This document shows positions 7,572 through 15,736 of a stretch of DNA of 64,000 bases, one piece after another (position 1 is the first letter of the stretch; each line of letters begins with the position of its first letter). The position numbers and the translations under genes were made by a program. Under the pieces are notes generated by a model, which made no database searches, was not told the DNA's origin, and saw only the letters and a program-made list of their open reading frames with translations. Origin of the DNA: Phocaeicola salanitronis DSM 18170 (lineage in GTDB: Bacteria > Bacteroidota > Bacteroidia > Bacteroidales > Bacteroidaceae); contig NC_015164.1 in NCBI RefSeq assembly GCF_000190575.1, positions 2,868,001-2,932,000 of the forward strand, given 5' to 3'.

Positions 7572-8795
7572 ATGGCAAAGTTAGAAAATAAAACGAAAGA
7601 AAATCCGAAACTGGAACAAAATAAACTTTCGGATGGCAGAATCAGCCTTTACTTGGAGTATTATTTAGGTAGAGAGGAAAAGCCCGTATTGGATGAAAAC
7701 GGCAATCAGGTATATTACGAAAGTGGCAAGATGCAAGGAAAGCCAAAGTTCGCTGTCAAACATCACAGGCGAAAAGAAAACCTTAGCCTGTATCTGATAG
7801 ACAAGCCACGTACTCCTGTGGAACGGCAACAGAACAAGGAAACGTTGGAACTCGCTTCAAAAATACGTGCAGAGCGTGAGCAAGAGTTTAAGGAAAGTAT
7901 GCTTGGCTACCGCTTGAAGAAAGACAGGACGGTTAATTTCTTGGATTATTATCAAGCATACATAAACAGCTACACGAAGAAAGACATTCGCATGGTACAA
8001 ATTGCGCTTAATCGCTTCAAGGACTTTTTGAAAGAACAATACCCTGCGAATGAATTTAGCATCAAGCCCGAACTCATAACCAAAGAAATGATGGAACAAT
8101 TTGTTGCTTACCTGCAATCACGAAGTGTGGGTGAGGGAGCAAAAAGCATTTTCCAACGATTCAAGAAAGTTGTTCGATATGCCATAGACCATGATGTCAT
8201 GCTGAAAGACCCATGTAAGGGTGTTACATGCAAAGTAGATAGCCAAATACTCCGGAAAGATGTACTTTCCCCCGAAGAAATACAGAAACTGATAGCTTGC
8301 CATTACGACAATGAAAATCCGACAGTCAGACGGGCTTTCATCTTCTGTCTGTACTGCGGCTTACGCTTCTGTGATGTGAAAGACCTTACTTATAAAAATG
8401 TGGACTATGCCAACCGACTATTGAAATTCGAGCAAAGCAAGACAAAAGGACATTCAGCCAGCAGCGGTGTAGTTATTCCACTGAACGATGGTTTGCTGTC
8501 TATCATTGGCGAAGCTCCGGCAGACAAGAATTGTCTGATATTCGATTTGCCCTCATACGAAAGTTGCTGTAAATCAGTAAAGCGTTGGGTTAAAAGAGCC
8601 GGAATAGACAAGCACATAAGCTGGCATTGTGCAAGACACTCCTTTGCCGTGAATATTTTGAACAATGGTGCGAATATCAAGACAGTAGCCAGTCTTTTAG
8701 GGCATAGCGGATTGAAGCATACGGAGAAATACACTCGTGCGGTGGATAAATTGAAAGAGGAAGCAATAAACAGCTTACCCGAATTAAAGTTTTAA
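7572..8795 (+). CDS. Tyrosine recombinase/integrase of the mobile element
   Basis: A 407-aa phage-type integrase: an N-terminal arm-binding domain (to about residue 110), a SAM-like core-binding domain (about 118-215) and a catalytic domain (about 225-400). The catalytic residues are visible: Arg in GLRFCDVKDL, the H-x-x-R pair in WHCARHSF, the second His in LLGHSGLKH and the nucleophile Tyr in EKYTR. It lies 245 bp inside attL and should catalyse insertion and excision at the tRNA-Leu core. The length and architecture are those of Bacteroides IME integrases, which carry a long N-terminal extension. Confidence 0.92.
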   Translation: MAKLENKTKENPKLEQNKLSDGRISLYLEYYLGREEKPVLDENGNQVYYESGKMQGKPKFAVKHHRRKENLSLYLIDKPRTPVERQQNKETLELASKIRAEREQEFKESMLGYRLKKDRTVNFLDYYQAYINSYTKKDIRMVQIALNRFKDFLKEQYPANEFSIKPELITKEMMEQFVAYLQSRSVGEGAKSIFQRFKKVVRYAIDHDVMLKDPCKGVTCKVDSQILRKDVLSPEEIQKLIACHYDNENPTVRRAFIFCLYCGLRFCDVKDLTYKNVDYANRLLKFEQSKTKGHSASSGVVIPLNDGLLSIIGEAPADKNCLIFDLPSYESCCKSVKRWVKRAGIDKHISWHCARHSFAVNILNNGANIKTVASLLGHSGLKHTEKYTRAVDKLKEEAINSLPELKF

Positions 8796-8807
8796 CCATA
8801 AAAGACT

Positions 8808-8815
8808 TATCTTTG
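8808..8815 (+). promoter_or_regulatory. Promoter -7 box very close to a start codon
   Basis: TATCTTTG matches the consensus and ends only 5 nt before the ATG at 8821. If used, the transcript would be nearly or fully leaderless. No good -33 element is seen. Confidence 0.4.
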
Positions 8816-8820
8816 TAACT

Positions 8821-9944
8821 ATGGACTTTGAATCATTAGTAGAACATATCAGTACGATACAGAACACGTTGCAGGCACAAGCCGCACACGCAGTAAACCT
8901 CGCCCTTACCGCCCGTAACTGGCTTATGGGGTGCTATATCGTGGAGTTTGAGCAGAACGGAGAAGACCGTGCCGCATACGGCGAGCAACTGTTGAAGAAA
9001 CTGGAACAGCGGTTGAATGTCAAAGGACTGAACGAGCGCAGGTTTCGTGAGTTCCGGCGGTTGTACCTCGTTTATCCGCAACTGAAAGAGCCTATCGCAC
9101 AATACATATTGGCAGGAAGCGAAATTCGGCACACACTGTCCGCCGAATTTGCAGACCCAATTCGGCGGTTGCCAACCGCCGAATCCTCTCAACGCATTCA
9201 ATCCGCTCAAAACAAATGGATTACCCCACCCGAAAAGTTGTTTAGCCCCTATCTTCCACCCATTTGAATGTGATTTCTCCCATTGATAACCCCGTAAAAC
9301 GTGCTTTCTACGAAATGGAAGCCATTCGGGGCTGTTGGTCAGTAAAGGAGTTGGAGCGGCAAATCAATTCCCTCTATTACGAGCGCAGCGGATTATCCCA
9401 AAATAAGGAAGCCTTGTCTGCCTTGGTGCAGCGGCAAGCCATGCAATTACAGCCCAAAGACATTATTAACACGCCCGTTACGTTGGAGTTTTTGGGATTG
9501 AACGACCGTACTTTGGTAACGGAAAACGACTTGGAGCAATCCATTCTCGACAACCTGCAGCACTTTCTGTTGGAAATGGGGCATGGATTCTGCTTTGAAG
9601 CCCGGCAAAAACGTATCCTGATTGATGAGGATTATTTCTTTGCTGACCTTGTATTCTATCACCGCATTTTGAAGTGCCATGTCATTGTGGAATTGAAGAT
9701 AGACAAGTTTCGCCATGAGTATGCTTCACAACTCAATATGTACCTTAACCACTTTAAAGCGGAAGTGATGCAGCCGGACGATAATCCACCTATCGGAATC
9801 TTGCTTTGTACCGAAAAGGGAGATACATTAGTAAAATATGCCACTGCCGGATTAGACCCGAACATCTTCGTGCAGAAGTACATGATAGAACTTCCAAGTG
9901 AGGAAGAAATAAAGGAGTTTATCACTTCTGCAAACTGCCAATAA
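8821..9944 (+). pseudogene. YhcG/DUF1016-type PDDEXK nuclease, frameshifted
   Basis: Two adjacent frames make one YhcG-family protein of about 374 aa. The first (8821-9267) holds the DUF1016 N-terminal domain with ALTARNWLMG and the RRFREFRRLY helix. The second continues with NVISPIDNPVKRAFYE and the PDDEXK nuclease core: D in ADLVFYH, and E-x-K in VIVELKID. Reading the second frame upstream gives LSSTHLNVIS, the expected joint, so one base is missing near the C run at 9246-9249. No slippery heptamer suggests programmed frameshifting. The second part could start at TTG 9264 by itself. Family members are host-defence or mobile-element associated nucleases; the role is unknown. A sequencing error is possible. 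Confidence 0.8.
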
Positions 9945-9960
9945 TTCAACCAAACAAATA

Positions 9961-9997
9961 CTGGCGAAAAGAAAAAGACTATTTCTCTTTTCGCCAG
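9961..9997. terminator. Bidirectional terminator between convergent genes
   Basis: A 12-bp perfect stem (9961-9972 with 9986-9997). It separates the plus-strand nuclease from the minus-strand cargo operon and marks the junction to AT-rich DNA. Confidence 0.7.
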
Positions 9998-10079
9998 CAT
10001 AAATATTTTGCTGCTAATAGAAATAGGTTTAGTTTGTTTTGGATATATACAAAGCCATAAACTAACCTTATTATAAAAA

Positions 10080-10200
10080 GCTAAAAGACATTCCGTATAG
10101 AAATTGACTTTAAGTAAATACATATTCACACTGAATAGTGTAAAGAAGAATATAATTCTTGCTGATTAGCCTATTGGTTTCAATTTATTTCACAGCATGA
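10080..10200 (-). pseudogene. Truncated second copy of the four-TM membrane protein (B2)
   Basis: Translating the minus strand from the ATG at 10200 gives ML*NKLKPIG*SARIIFFF and then TLFSVNMYL, which aligns with the start of the intact protein encoded at 10734-11129 (MLRNKLKQIGQL...TAFSVNIYL). Two in-frame stops (CGA to TGA, CAA-type to TAA) and loss of similarity after about 40 codons show decay. It follows the A2 gene in the same order as A1-B1, so it is the remnant of a duplicated cassette. Confidence 0.75.
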
Positions 10201-10207
10201 ACATTAT

Positions 10208-10681
10208 TTATGGTATTTCCAGATTCATTTTCTTCATATAGGCAGTATCAAGCTCCGCGCCTTTCCAGTTTATGTCAGGAGGAAACTGTTTCCATCCGTC
10301 TTTGGGTGGCGCAAGTACCCATTTGGGAACAATGGTACTTAAGACATTCGCATTGCCCGGAAATACCACAGAGAACATTATCAATGCGTATTTATGAGAC
10401 ACATCTGTATTATTAAATTTACTTGTTGTTGCGACATGTCTAATACTATCAACATAATAAATGAATCCTTTTTCTTGACTTGAACTTGAATTGATAACAA
10501 ATCCATCTTTATAGTAAGTTCCAATTGTATAACGAATATTATTGTCATTAAAATAATAGAACTTATCCATAAAGTAGAATATAGGCAATTGCAATAAAAC
10601 ACAAATGCAAATAATCCTAAATATCCATTTCTTTTTTTGTGAGAGATTTATTTCCATAAATTTGATGAATAGCTTTGCCAA
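10208..10681 (-). CDS. Single-TM protein A2, paralogue of A1 (candidate immunity protein)
   Basis: 157 aa, function unrecognised. One N-terminal membrane segment (about residues 20-38) is followed by an extracytoplasmic domain. It is homologous to the 152-aa protein at 11129-11587: the middle part is diverged (DKFYYFNDNNIRYTIG against DKYYFYNSENVRYTIA), but the last 40 residues, from VPKWVLAPPKDGW to MNLEIP, are identical. The DNA of that block is also nearly identical and more GC-rich than its surroundings. The position at the tail of an effector operon suggests an immunity or effector-accessory role; that is inference. An alternative start at Met9 (MEINLSQ) is possible. Confidence 0.7.
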   Translation of the reverse strand: MAKLFIKFMEINLSQKKKWIFRIICICVLLQLPIFYFMDKFYYFNDNNIRYTIGTYYKDGFVINSSSSQEKGFIYYVDSIRHVATTSKFNNTDVSHKYALIMFSVVFPGNANVLSTIVPKWVLAPPKDGWKQFPPDINWKGAELDTAYMKKMNLEIP

Positions 10682-10733
10682 GTTAATGTTAATGAATTGT
10701 AAAAGAATGCCATTTAAGGATAGACCTCCCTTG

Positions 10734-11129
10734 CTAATAATGTTTTTTTACAAGATGCGAAATGACCATTGACAAAAACAAATAAATGAACACACAGCCT
10801 TGCATTAATATAAAGATGTCCAATGCTATGGGTTTGCTGTTTGTGTAATATATGTATCCGAAACTGAATAAACAGGTCGCTACCAACATAATTACAGCCA
10901 TTATACGAATTGCGTTGCAGTGCAACCATAAATCAGTTATGATAAACAAAAAAGAAACAAACAATTGCAAAATAAAGACACCAAGGAACATGCCAGAGAT
11001 ATATTCCGATTTTGGTATTGACTTTAAATAAAAACATGATAAATATATGTTTACACTAAATGCTGTAAAGAACAATATAATTGTTACTAATTGTCCTATT
11101 TGTTTTAACTTATTTCGCAACATGAACAT
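10734..11129 (-). CDS. Four-TM membrane protein B1
   Basis: 131 aa, not recognised. Hydrophobic segments at about 13-33, 45-67, 73-94 and 103-124 indicate a small inner-membrane protein with short loops. Its start overlaps the stop of A1 (TAATG), so the two are translationally coupled. A second start two codons later (MLRNKL) is equally possible. The pair A1-B1 is duplicated downstream as A2 plus the B2 remnant. Its location behind toxin genes suggests a membrane immunity function, without direct evidence. Confidence 0.7.
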   Translation of the reverse strand: MFMLRNKLKQIGQLVTIILFFTAFSVNIYLSCFYLKSIPKSEYISGMFLGVFILQLFVSFLFIITDLWLHCNAIRIMAVIMLVATCLFSFGYIYYTNSKPIALDIFILMQGCVFIYLFLSMVISHLVKKHY

Positions 11130-11587
11130 TATTTAGGTATTTCCAGATTCATTTTCTTCATATAGGCGGTATCAAGCTCCGCGCCTTTCCAGTTTATGTC
11201 GGGAGGGAACTGTTTCCATCCGTCTTTGGGTGGAGCCAGAACCCATTTAGGAACAACTGTTTTTACAACAACTCCTGCTCCATGCATCTTTGTTGAATAT
11301 TTAATAAGTAGTCTGTCTTCCTCAAGATTGTAATTGCTAAGAGTTGCTCTTGTGTAAGTATTATAGCTATTTCCATTCACTTCATAAGAAAAATCATATT
11401 GTGTTTTTGGACTTTTTCCTACCAAAAAACTGGTATCCTTATACTTGGCTATGGTATAGCGTACATTTTCGGAATTATAAAAGTAATATTTATCAGAGAA
11501 ATAGACGTAAATAATATTCATAGCCAGCAAGATACCAACAATTTCCCAACCGTTCTCTTTTATCCAATGTATGAATTTGCCTGTCAT
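11129..11587 (-). CDS. Single-TM protein A1 (candidate immunity protein)
   Basis: 152 aa, not recognised. An N-terminal membrane anchor (about 15-32) precedes an outward-facing domain. It shares its C-terminal 40 residues exactly with A2 and the rest only loosely. Overlapping stop and start codons with B1 point to a two-component membrane unit. Very AT-rich codon use except in the conserved C-terminal block. Probable polymorphic-immunity-type protein by context only. Confidence 0.7.
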   Translation of the reverse strand: MTGKFIHWIKENGWEIVGILLAMNIIYVYFSDKYYFYNSENVRYTIAKYKDTSFLVGKSPKTQYDFSYEVNGNSYNTYTRATLSNYNLEEDRLLIKYSTKMHGAGVVVKTVVPKWVLAPPKDGWKQFPPDINWKGAELDTAYMKKMNLEIPK

Positions 11588-11645
11588 ATCACTTGAAGCT
11601 TTTATTGATTACCTGATAGTTTGAGGATAGTACAATTTTTCTTCC

Positions 11646-11837
11646 TTATTTAATTGAAAAATAAGTAACTGCTATGACTAAAAAAATGGCAACTACAAGA
11701 CATCCCAGTGCTATAAAGAGATAGTTGGGATAATAAAATTCAAGGTCAATGTAAGGTATATATCTTTTCTTTATATACTTATTCCAAAACCAAATGATGA
11801 ATTTCCCTATTCGTTTTAATGTGATGATATTAGCCAT
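11646..11837 (-). CDS. 63-aa membrane protein, tandem copy 2 (candidate toxin immunity)
   Basis: 63 aa with an amphipathic basic N-terminal half and a C-terminal membrane helix (about 40-60). It is a close paralogue of the gene just upstream (11847-12038); both share the pattern GK(F/Y)IIW.W.KY, DLEF.YPNYLFIALG and end in TYFSIK. Tandem duplicates directly behind a pretoxin protein are typical of immunity genes. The family was not identified. Confidence 0.7.
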   Translation of the reverse strand: MANIITLKRIGKFIIWFWNKYIKKRYIPYIDLEFYYPNYLFIALGCLVVAIFLVIAVTYFSIK

Positions 11838-11846
11838 TCTGTTTCC

Positions 11847-12038
11847 CTATTTAATTGAAAAATAGGTAATTGCTATTCCCAAGATAATAGCACAGACAAG
11901 ACTCCCCAATGCTATAAAGAGATAGTTGGGATAATGAAACTCAAGGTCCATATAAGGTATATGTTTTCGTTTTACATATTTACTCCATAGCCAAATAATA
12001 TATTTGCCTAAACATTTCAGTCCTACAATATCAATCAT
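11847..12038 (-). CDS. 63-aa membrane protein, tandem copy 1 (candidate toxin immunity)
   Basis: 63 aa, one C-terminal membrane helix, paralogue of the next gene. Its start overlaps the 3' end of the LysM/pretoxin gene by 8 bp, so translation is coupled to that putative toxin. This supports a cognate immunity role. No named family was recognised. Confidence 0.7.
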   Translation of the reverse strand: MIDIVGLKCLGKYIIWLWSKYVKRKHIPYMDLEFHYPNYLFIALGSLVCAIILGIAITYFSIK

Positions 12039-12969
12039 TATTTTCGTCTTTTAAATATTCATTCCATATACTGGCTCCATAGTTCATATCGTTCCAAAAT
12101 TCTTGACTTTCGACATGCATTATGTAATGTTCTCTTGCCTGCTTGAATTTTTTACTTGCTTCTTTTTGCCAACCTTTGCCTGAAGGTTTATACATCTTAT
12201 ATTGTTTTGTTTTTAGAAATGGATTATATCCATTTATCAACCCTTTTTCAACTTTGCCACAAAAACCTATGGCTTTAACTCCTTCAAAAAGAGGAAGCGG
12301 TATTATATCCAAAAAAGCTTCAAACCGTTCTTCCGGTAATTGACTTGCTCCTGCTAAAGTACGCCCCGTAAAAAAAACTAATGGTGAGTTTATTTTACTA
12401 TAAGCTGTATTGACAAGAATTTTACCTATGCCTTCAAGAAAAGTGTCGGATGGTGAATCCAACCAAAATTCAAGAGAAGTCAAAGCTCCAGCTTCTTTAA
12501 TTTCTCCATTATCTACTGTGTGGGGTATATCTATAATCCTTCTTTCCGTTATGTCAATTATTAATAATCTTTGTCCTGTGGATATAGAATACTCACTTGA
12601 TAGGTCATTCCATCTTTTTAATTCCTCAACAGTAACGTCAAACATTTCTGCAATATATGCTAAGGTATCTCCTTCACAAACGACATACCTTGCGCATCCG
12701 TTTTTGTCAAACAGTCCTCTAAGACTTTTTTTTATCATTTCCTTTGACGTATCAATGCATTGGATTTGAACAATGTTAGGTATGCATATTTGGTATGGCA
12801 GTATATTGTCATTCATATCTATGACTGTTCCATCTGTATCCTCGTAATAATCCTGATATTGAACAAAAGCATACCCTTCTCCTATAACAAATCCAGTATA
12901 TGGGATTCCCTTTGTTCTATAATCCAAAAAATCTTCTCTGCTTATAAAAATATTATTGTATTGGCTCAT
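12031..12969 (-). CDS. LysM and pretoxin-TG-like polymorphic toxin candidate
   Basis: 312 aa, no signal peptide. Residues about 92-138 form a LysM module (YVVCEGDTLAYIAEMFDVT, then the ELKRWNDLS helix and a GQRLLI strand). Residues about 195-245 contain INSPLVFFTGRTLAGAS followed by a Leu/Ile-rich hydrophobic stretch, which resembles the pretoxin-TG linker (the TG motif found before toxin tips). The last 70 residues (GKVEKGLINGYNPFL to the end) would be the toxin domain; they are Lys- and aromatic-rich and unrecognised. The absence of a signal peptide fits delivery by a contractile system rather than Sec export. Two tandem small membrane proteins follow directly. The domain calls are by eye and need profile searches. 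Confidence 0.6.
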   Translation of the reverse strand: MSQYNNIFISREDFLDYRTKGIPYTGFVIGEGYAFVQYQDYYEDTDGTVIDMNDNILPYQICIPNIVQIQCIDTSKEMIKKSLRGLFDKNGCARYVVCEGDTLAYIAEMFDVTVEELKRWNDLSSEYSISTGQRLLIIDITERRIIDIPHTVDNGEIKEAGALTSLEFWLDSPSDTFLEGIGKILVNTAYSKINSPLVFFTGRTLAGASQLPEERFEAFLDIIPLPLFEGVKAIGFCGKVEKGLINGYNPFLKTKQYKMYKPSGKGWQKEASKKFKQAREHYIMHVESQEFWNDMNYGASIWNEYLKDENND

Positions 12970-13058
12970 AGATGGATATAATTAGAATTATGGTGTATTA
13001 TTTCAAACGAATCTAATAAATTATTCGCAAATATCAAATAATTTTAGGTATTTTCTTA

Positions 13059-13664
13059 CTATTTATTGTTATCAACCAAATGCAAGCTAAAACATTCCCC
13101 CCAGTCCATATATGACACTTCTAAGCACTTTCCCTTTGTATTGCAAAACTTATATAGAAAATTGTTATGTTTTTTTTCAAATTTCTCCGACTCTATTTTA
13201 TTCAGAGAGCATCTTAATACATTAACACTTAATTCATCAAAAGTACCAAGATAAACAGCACAACTGTCTGTATAAAATTTCATCTGCAAATCACAGTTGT
13301 TTCTTTCTAACAAAAACAAACTGACAAATAAGAACTTATCTGTTTTATCATGGTGCTTTTTAAAATACAATAAATCACTTGTCCCATTAGTATAAACTAA
13401 TCCATCTGAATAACTTGCAGATTCTTCGTTCGTTATAAAAGAATTGACAGGATATTTACTATTATTCAATTCTTCTAATATCGAATGCAAGAGCATTTCA
13501 TTATCAACAAAATTATTTATCAAGTAGGTGCAGCAACTATCTACACCTACATTATATATCTTAATATTATTGGTCGTTTGGATATTTTTTTCAATGACAA
13601 CAAATCCAATAAGCACAATTGCAATTATAATAAATAATCGTTTTCGCATTTTACCTTGTTTCAT
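13059..13664 (-). CDS. Membrane-anchored hypothetical protein in the effector operon
   Basis: About 202 aa from the Met codon at 13664 (MKQGKMRKRLF); a frame extends to 13682 and a third start lies at 13649. A basic N-terminus and a membrane helix (MRKRLFIIIAIVLIGFVVI) are followed by an outward-facing domain with scattered Cys residues. Not recognised. It lies between the amidase/immunity genes and the LysM toxin gene on the same strand, so an immunity or accessory role is a guess. 177 bp of AT-rich DNA without visible features separates it from the upstream gene. Confidence 0.6.
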   Translation of the reverse strand: MKQGKMRKRLFIIIAIVLIGFVVIEKNIQTTNNIKIYNVGVDSCCTYLINNFVDNEMLLHSILEELNNSKYPVNSFITNEESASYSDGLVYTNGTSDLLYFKKHHDKTDKFLFVSLFLLERNNCDLQMKFYTDSCAVYLGTFDELSVNVLRCSLNKIESEKFEKKHNNFLYKFCNTKGKCLEVSYMDWGECFSLHLVDNNK

Positions 13665-13859
13665 AATATACATTCTATACACAATTCAACTCAGTATCAA
13701 GTCATTATGGAATTATATATTTATTAAAAAACAATTGGTCTGAATCTCTACTGTGTTTATCAAACATTGGAACAGGAACAGATAGTGTACCATAAATAGG
13801 AGCTAAATAACCAAGAAAAAACAGCCTAAAATAAAGTATATTATAATGTTGTAGCCTCT

Positions 13860-14351
13860 CTATGGATTCATTATCATTTTGGAATAAAGCAATATAATCA
13901 TATCTATTAGTTTTTTACTTGGATATATATAAATACTCTCAAGAACAGAATCTTTTCCTATTTCTAAAATAGACTGATAGCCTTTTCTTTCTATAAAAGG
14001 AGATAAAAAAGCTATTTTTGGAGCACGAGAAAAATCCTCCAATTTTTTATCTGAATTAAATTCCAATACATATACTGGATAATTTTTGTTATATGGTATT
14101 ATACTATGAATTTCATCAGCATTAACTTGTCTAAATGAAAGCGGGATAATACGTGGTATTTGACATGTTCGATAATAGTTGTAAAGTTCATTTGCTGAAT
14201 ACAATAAAACTATCAAAACAACAATAATCCATAAGAAATGATATTTTCTTGTTTTAACTACATACCCAATAATACAAATAGAAGTAATACCAACAATCAA
14301 AAGACTAAATATAAGATATAAAATGCCCATATCCTTGACTAAATTTGCCAA
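13860..14351 (-). CDS. Two-TM hypothetical protein behind the amidase immunity candidate
   Basis: 163 aa with two N-terminal membrane helices (about 8-31 and 38-57) and a soluble C-terminal domain of about 100 residues. Not recognised. It starts 6 bp downstream of the previous gene's stop and so is cotranscribed with the secreted protein and the amidase. The topology suggests a membrane-bound periplasmic or cytoplasmic domain, possibly a second immunity component. Confidence 0.65.
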   Translation of the reverse strand: MANLVKDMGILYLIFSLLIVGITSICIIGYVVKTRKYHFLWIIVVLIVLLYSANELYNYYRTCQIPRIIPLSFRQVNADEIHSIIPYNKNYPVYVLEFNSDKKLEDFSRAPKIAFLSPFIERKGYQSILEIGKDSVLESIYIYPSKKLIDMIILLYSKMIMNP

Positions 14352-14357
14352 AGCACA

Positions 14358-14834
14358 TCACCTACTTTTACATTTTGATAATGCTTTGATTGAATGTAAT
14401 GGACAATATTTATTTGGAAACACCTCATCAGCTACCTCTACATTAACCTTAGTGTACTCTTTATTAAATCTGAAAGAAAGAAAAATTTCTTCACTTTCAT
14501 ATAAATACTCTATAACAAGGTACATCTCACCATCTTCATTGAAATCCATTTCTGAGCCATAATCAGATGAGTATTTATTTTCAGCTACACCATTTACTCT
14601 CTTAATTTCATTTTTTAACTTATTATACGAGGTTAGTTCAAAATCAATTTTTATATCGTCTATTCGCTGAAAAACAAGAGTTTGACTTAATGTATCACAA
14701 TTATAACAAAAAACTAATGTGTCTTTTGTTTTAGATTTTATATTCGTACTATCAATATTCAGGCAATTAGCATAAAATGGCATGAATATAAAGCCTAATA
14801 TTGTCATGCTTATGTATAAAATAAATTTGCTCAT
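14358..14834 (-). CDS. Secreted candidate immunity protein for the amidase effector
   Basis: 158 aa with a cleavable-looking signal peptide (hydrophobic residues about 5-20, cleavage near YANC). The mature part is acidic and predicted to be periplasmic. The gene begins 11 bp after the amidase stop. Periplasmic immunity proteins of this size placed right behind a peptidoglycan amidase are the classic T6SS effector-immunity arrangement. The family itself was not recognised; the role is inferred from position, signal and size. Confidence 0.65.
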   Translation of the reverse strand: MSKFILYISMTILGFIFMPFYANCLNIDSTNIKSKTKDTLVFCYNCDTLSQTLVFQRIDDIKIDFELTSYNKLKNEIKRVNGVAENKYSSDYGSEMDFNEDGEMYLVIEYLYESEEIFLSFRFNKEYTKVNVEVADEVFPNKYCPLHSIKALSKCKSR

Positions 14835-14845
14835 AAAAATGATTA

Positions 14846-15721
14846 TTATCGCGTTGATGAAACATCCAAACTTCTTCCTTTAAGATGATATTTAGGAAGA
14901 TTATAATCAGGTGTAAACCCAATTGGATATCTATATGACTTCACTAATTTTGAAGAATTTGGAGATAAAGTAACAGCATCCCCTTGATTCCCTCCTAATA
15001 AGATAATTCGATGGTCGTCATTGATTCCTGCCACAAATCCAACATGAGAATAATTCATAATTGCTATTGCCCCATAAGCTGGTTTATTTAATTCTATTCC
15101 ATAATGCAACCAAGAATATGCTAATGCGTTATTTGTCCCCACAATTCCAACTTGATATAAACACCAATTAACAAAACTGGAACACCAAGGTATCTCATCT
15201 TTATCAAAATTTGAATTAGTAACACTATGATATTCTATAATTCTTTCATTATGTTTCTTCCCTCTTACTTCTTGAACACCTAATTCTCCGATAGCAATAT
15301 CCATCCAAGGAATTTTGTTGATTATTGGCATAGAAGCGATTATAGGAGTTTCTTGAAAATACCCAAATCCATTCGAAATGCCACAACATAGTTTTATTTC
15401 TTTTTGGGACAATAAACTCTTATAATCATAAGACTGTTTTAAACAAACTTCTAAATAATTTTGCATTTGGAAAAAATAAGCAGGAATTATATTTTTCAAC
15501 ATATCTAAGAATATTACCTCTTCAAAGTCCTCCTGTTTTAAAAATATCTTTAATAGGACATTGTAAGCCCAATATTCTTCAATATATAATCTTACCGTAG
15601 AGCCAAAATACCCTTTGTCTATTTTATTACCATCCTCATCTGCCCAATATGCTTTTAAATGAACTTTATTTAAAGTAGCACTTTTTTCTGAGTCTTTATA
15701 AAGACCAATAACCTTAACCAT
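14846..15721 (-). CDS. CHAP/NlpC-like (TIGR02594-type) peptidoglycan amidase effector
   Basis: 291 aa without a signal peptide. The N-terminal ~50 residues contain an Ig-like strand pattern (AYWADEDGNKIDKGYFG). Residues about 140-270 are a cysteine peptidase/amidase domain of the TIGR02594/CHAP group: IPWCSSFVNWCLYQVG with the catalytic Cys, SHVGFVAG with the catalytic His, then a GGNQGDAV turn. Such domains cut peptidoglycan stem peptides or amide bonds. I take the ATG at 15721 because a GGAGG ribosome site lies at 15730-15734, 8 nt upstream; a longer TTG-initiated frame would overlap that site. It directly follows the Hcp-like gene and precedes a secreted protein, as expected for a T6SS cargo effector with immunity. 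Confidence 0.75.
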   Translation of the reverse strand: MVKVIGLYKDSEKSATLNKVHLKAYWADEDGNKIDKGYFGSTVRLYIEEYWAYNVLLKIFLKQEDFEEVIFLDMLKNIIPAYFFQMQNYLEVCLKQSYDYKSLLSQKEIKLCCGISNGFGYFQETPIIASMPIINKIPWMDIAIGELGVQEVRGKKHNERIIEYHSVTNSNFDKDEIPWCSSFVNWCLYQVGIVGTNNALAYSWLHYGIELNKPAYGAIAIMNYSHVGFVAGINDDHRIILLGGNQGDAVTLSPNSSKLVKSYRYPIGFTPDYNLPKYHLKGRSLDVSSTR

Positions 15722-15729
15722 ATAAAAAT

Positions 15730-15734
15730 CCTCC
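15730..15734 (-). promoter_or_regulatory. Shine-Dalgarno site deciding the amidase start
   Basis: GGAGG on the minus strand, 8 nt before the ATG at 15721. Such sites are rare in this phylum, and this one decides between the TTG at 15736 and the ATG. Confidence 0.6.
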
Positions 15735-15736
15735 AA

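Noticed and set aside
9240..9270. Programmed -1 frameshift in the nuclease gene
   Set aside because: No slippery heptamer or downstream structure was seen; a base loss in a C run is simpler.
9659..10129. 156-aa minus-strand frame over the nuclease 3' end
   Set aside because: Most of it is antisense to the nuclease; only its first codons coincide with the B2 remnant, which I annotate as a pseudogene.
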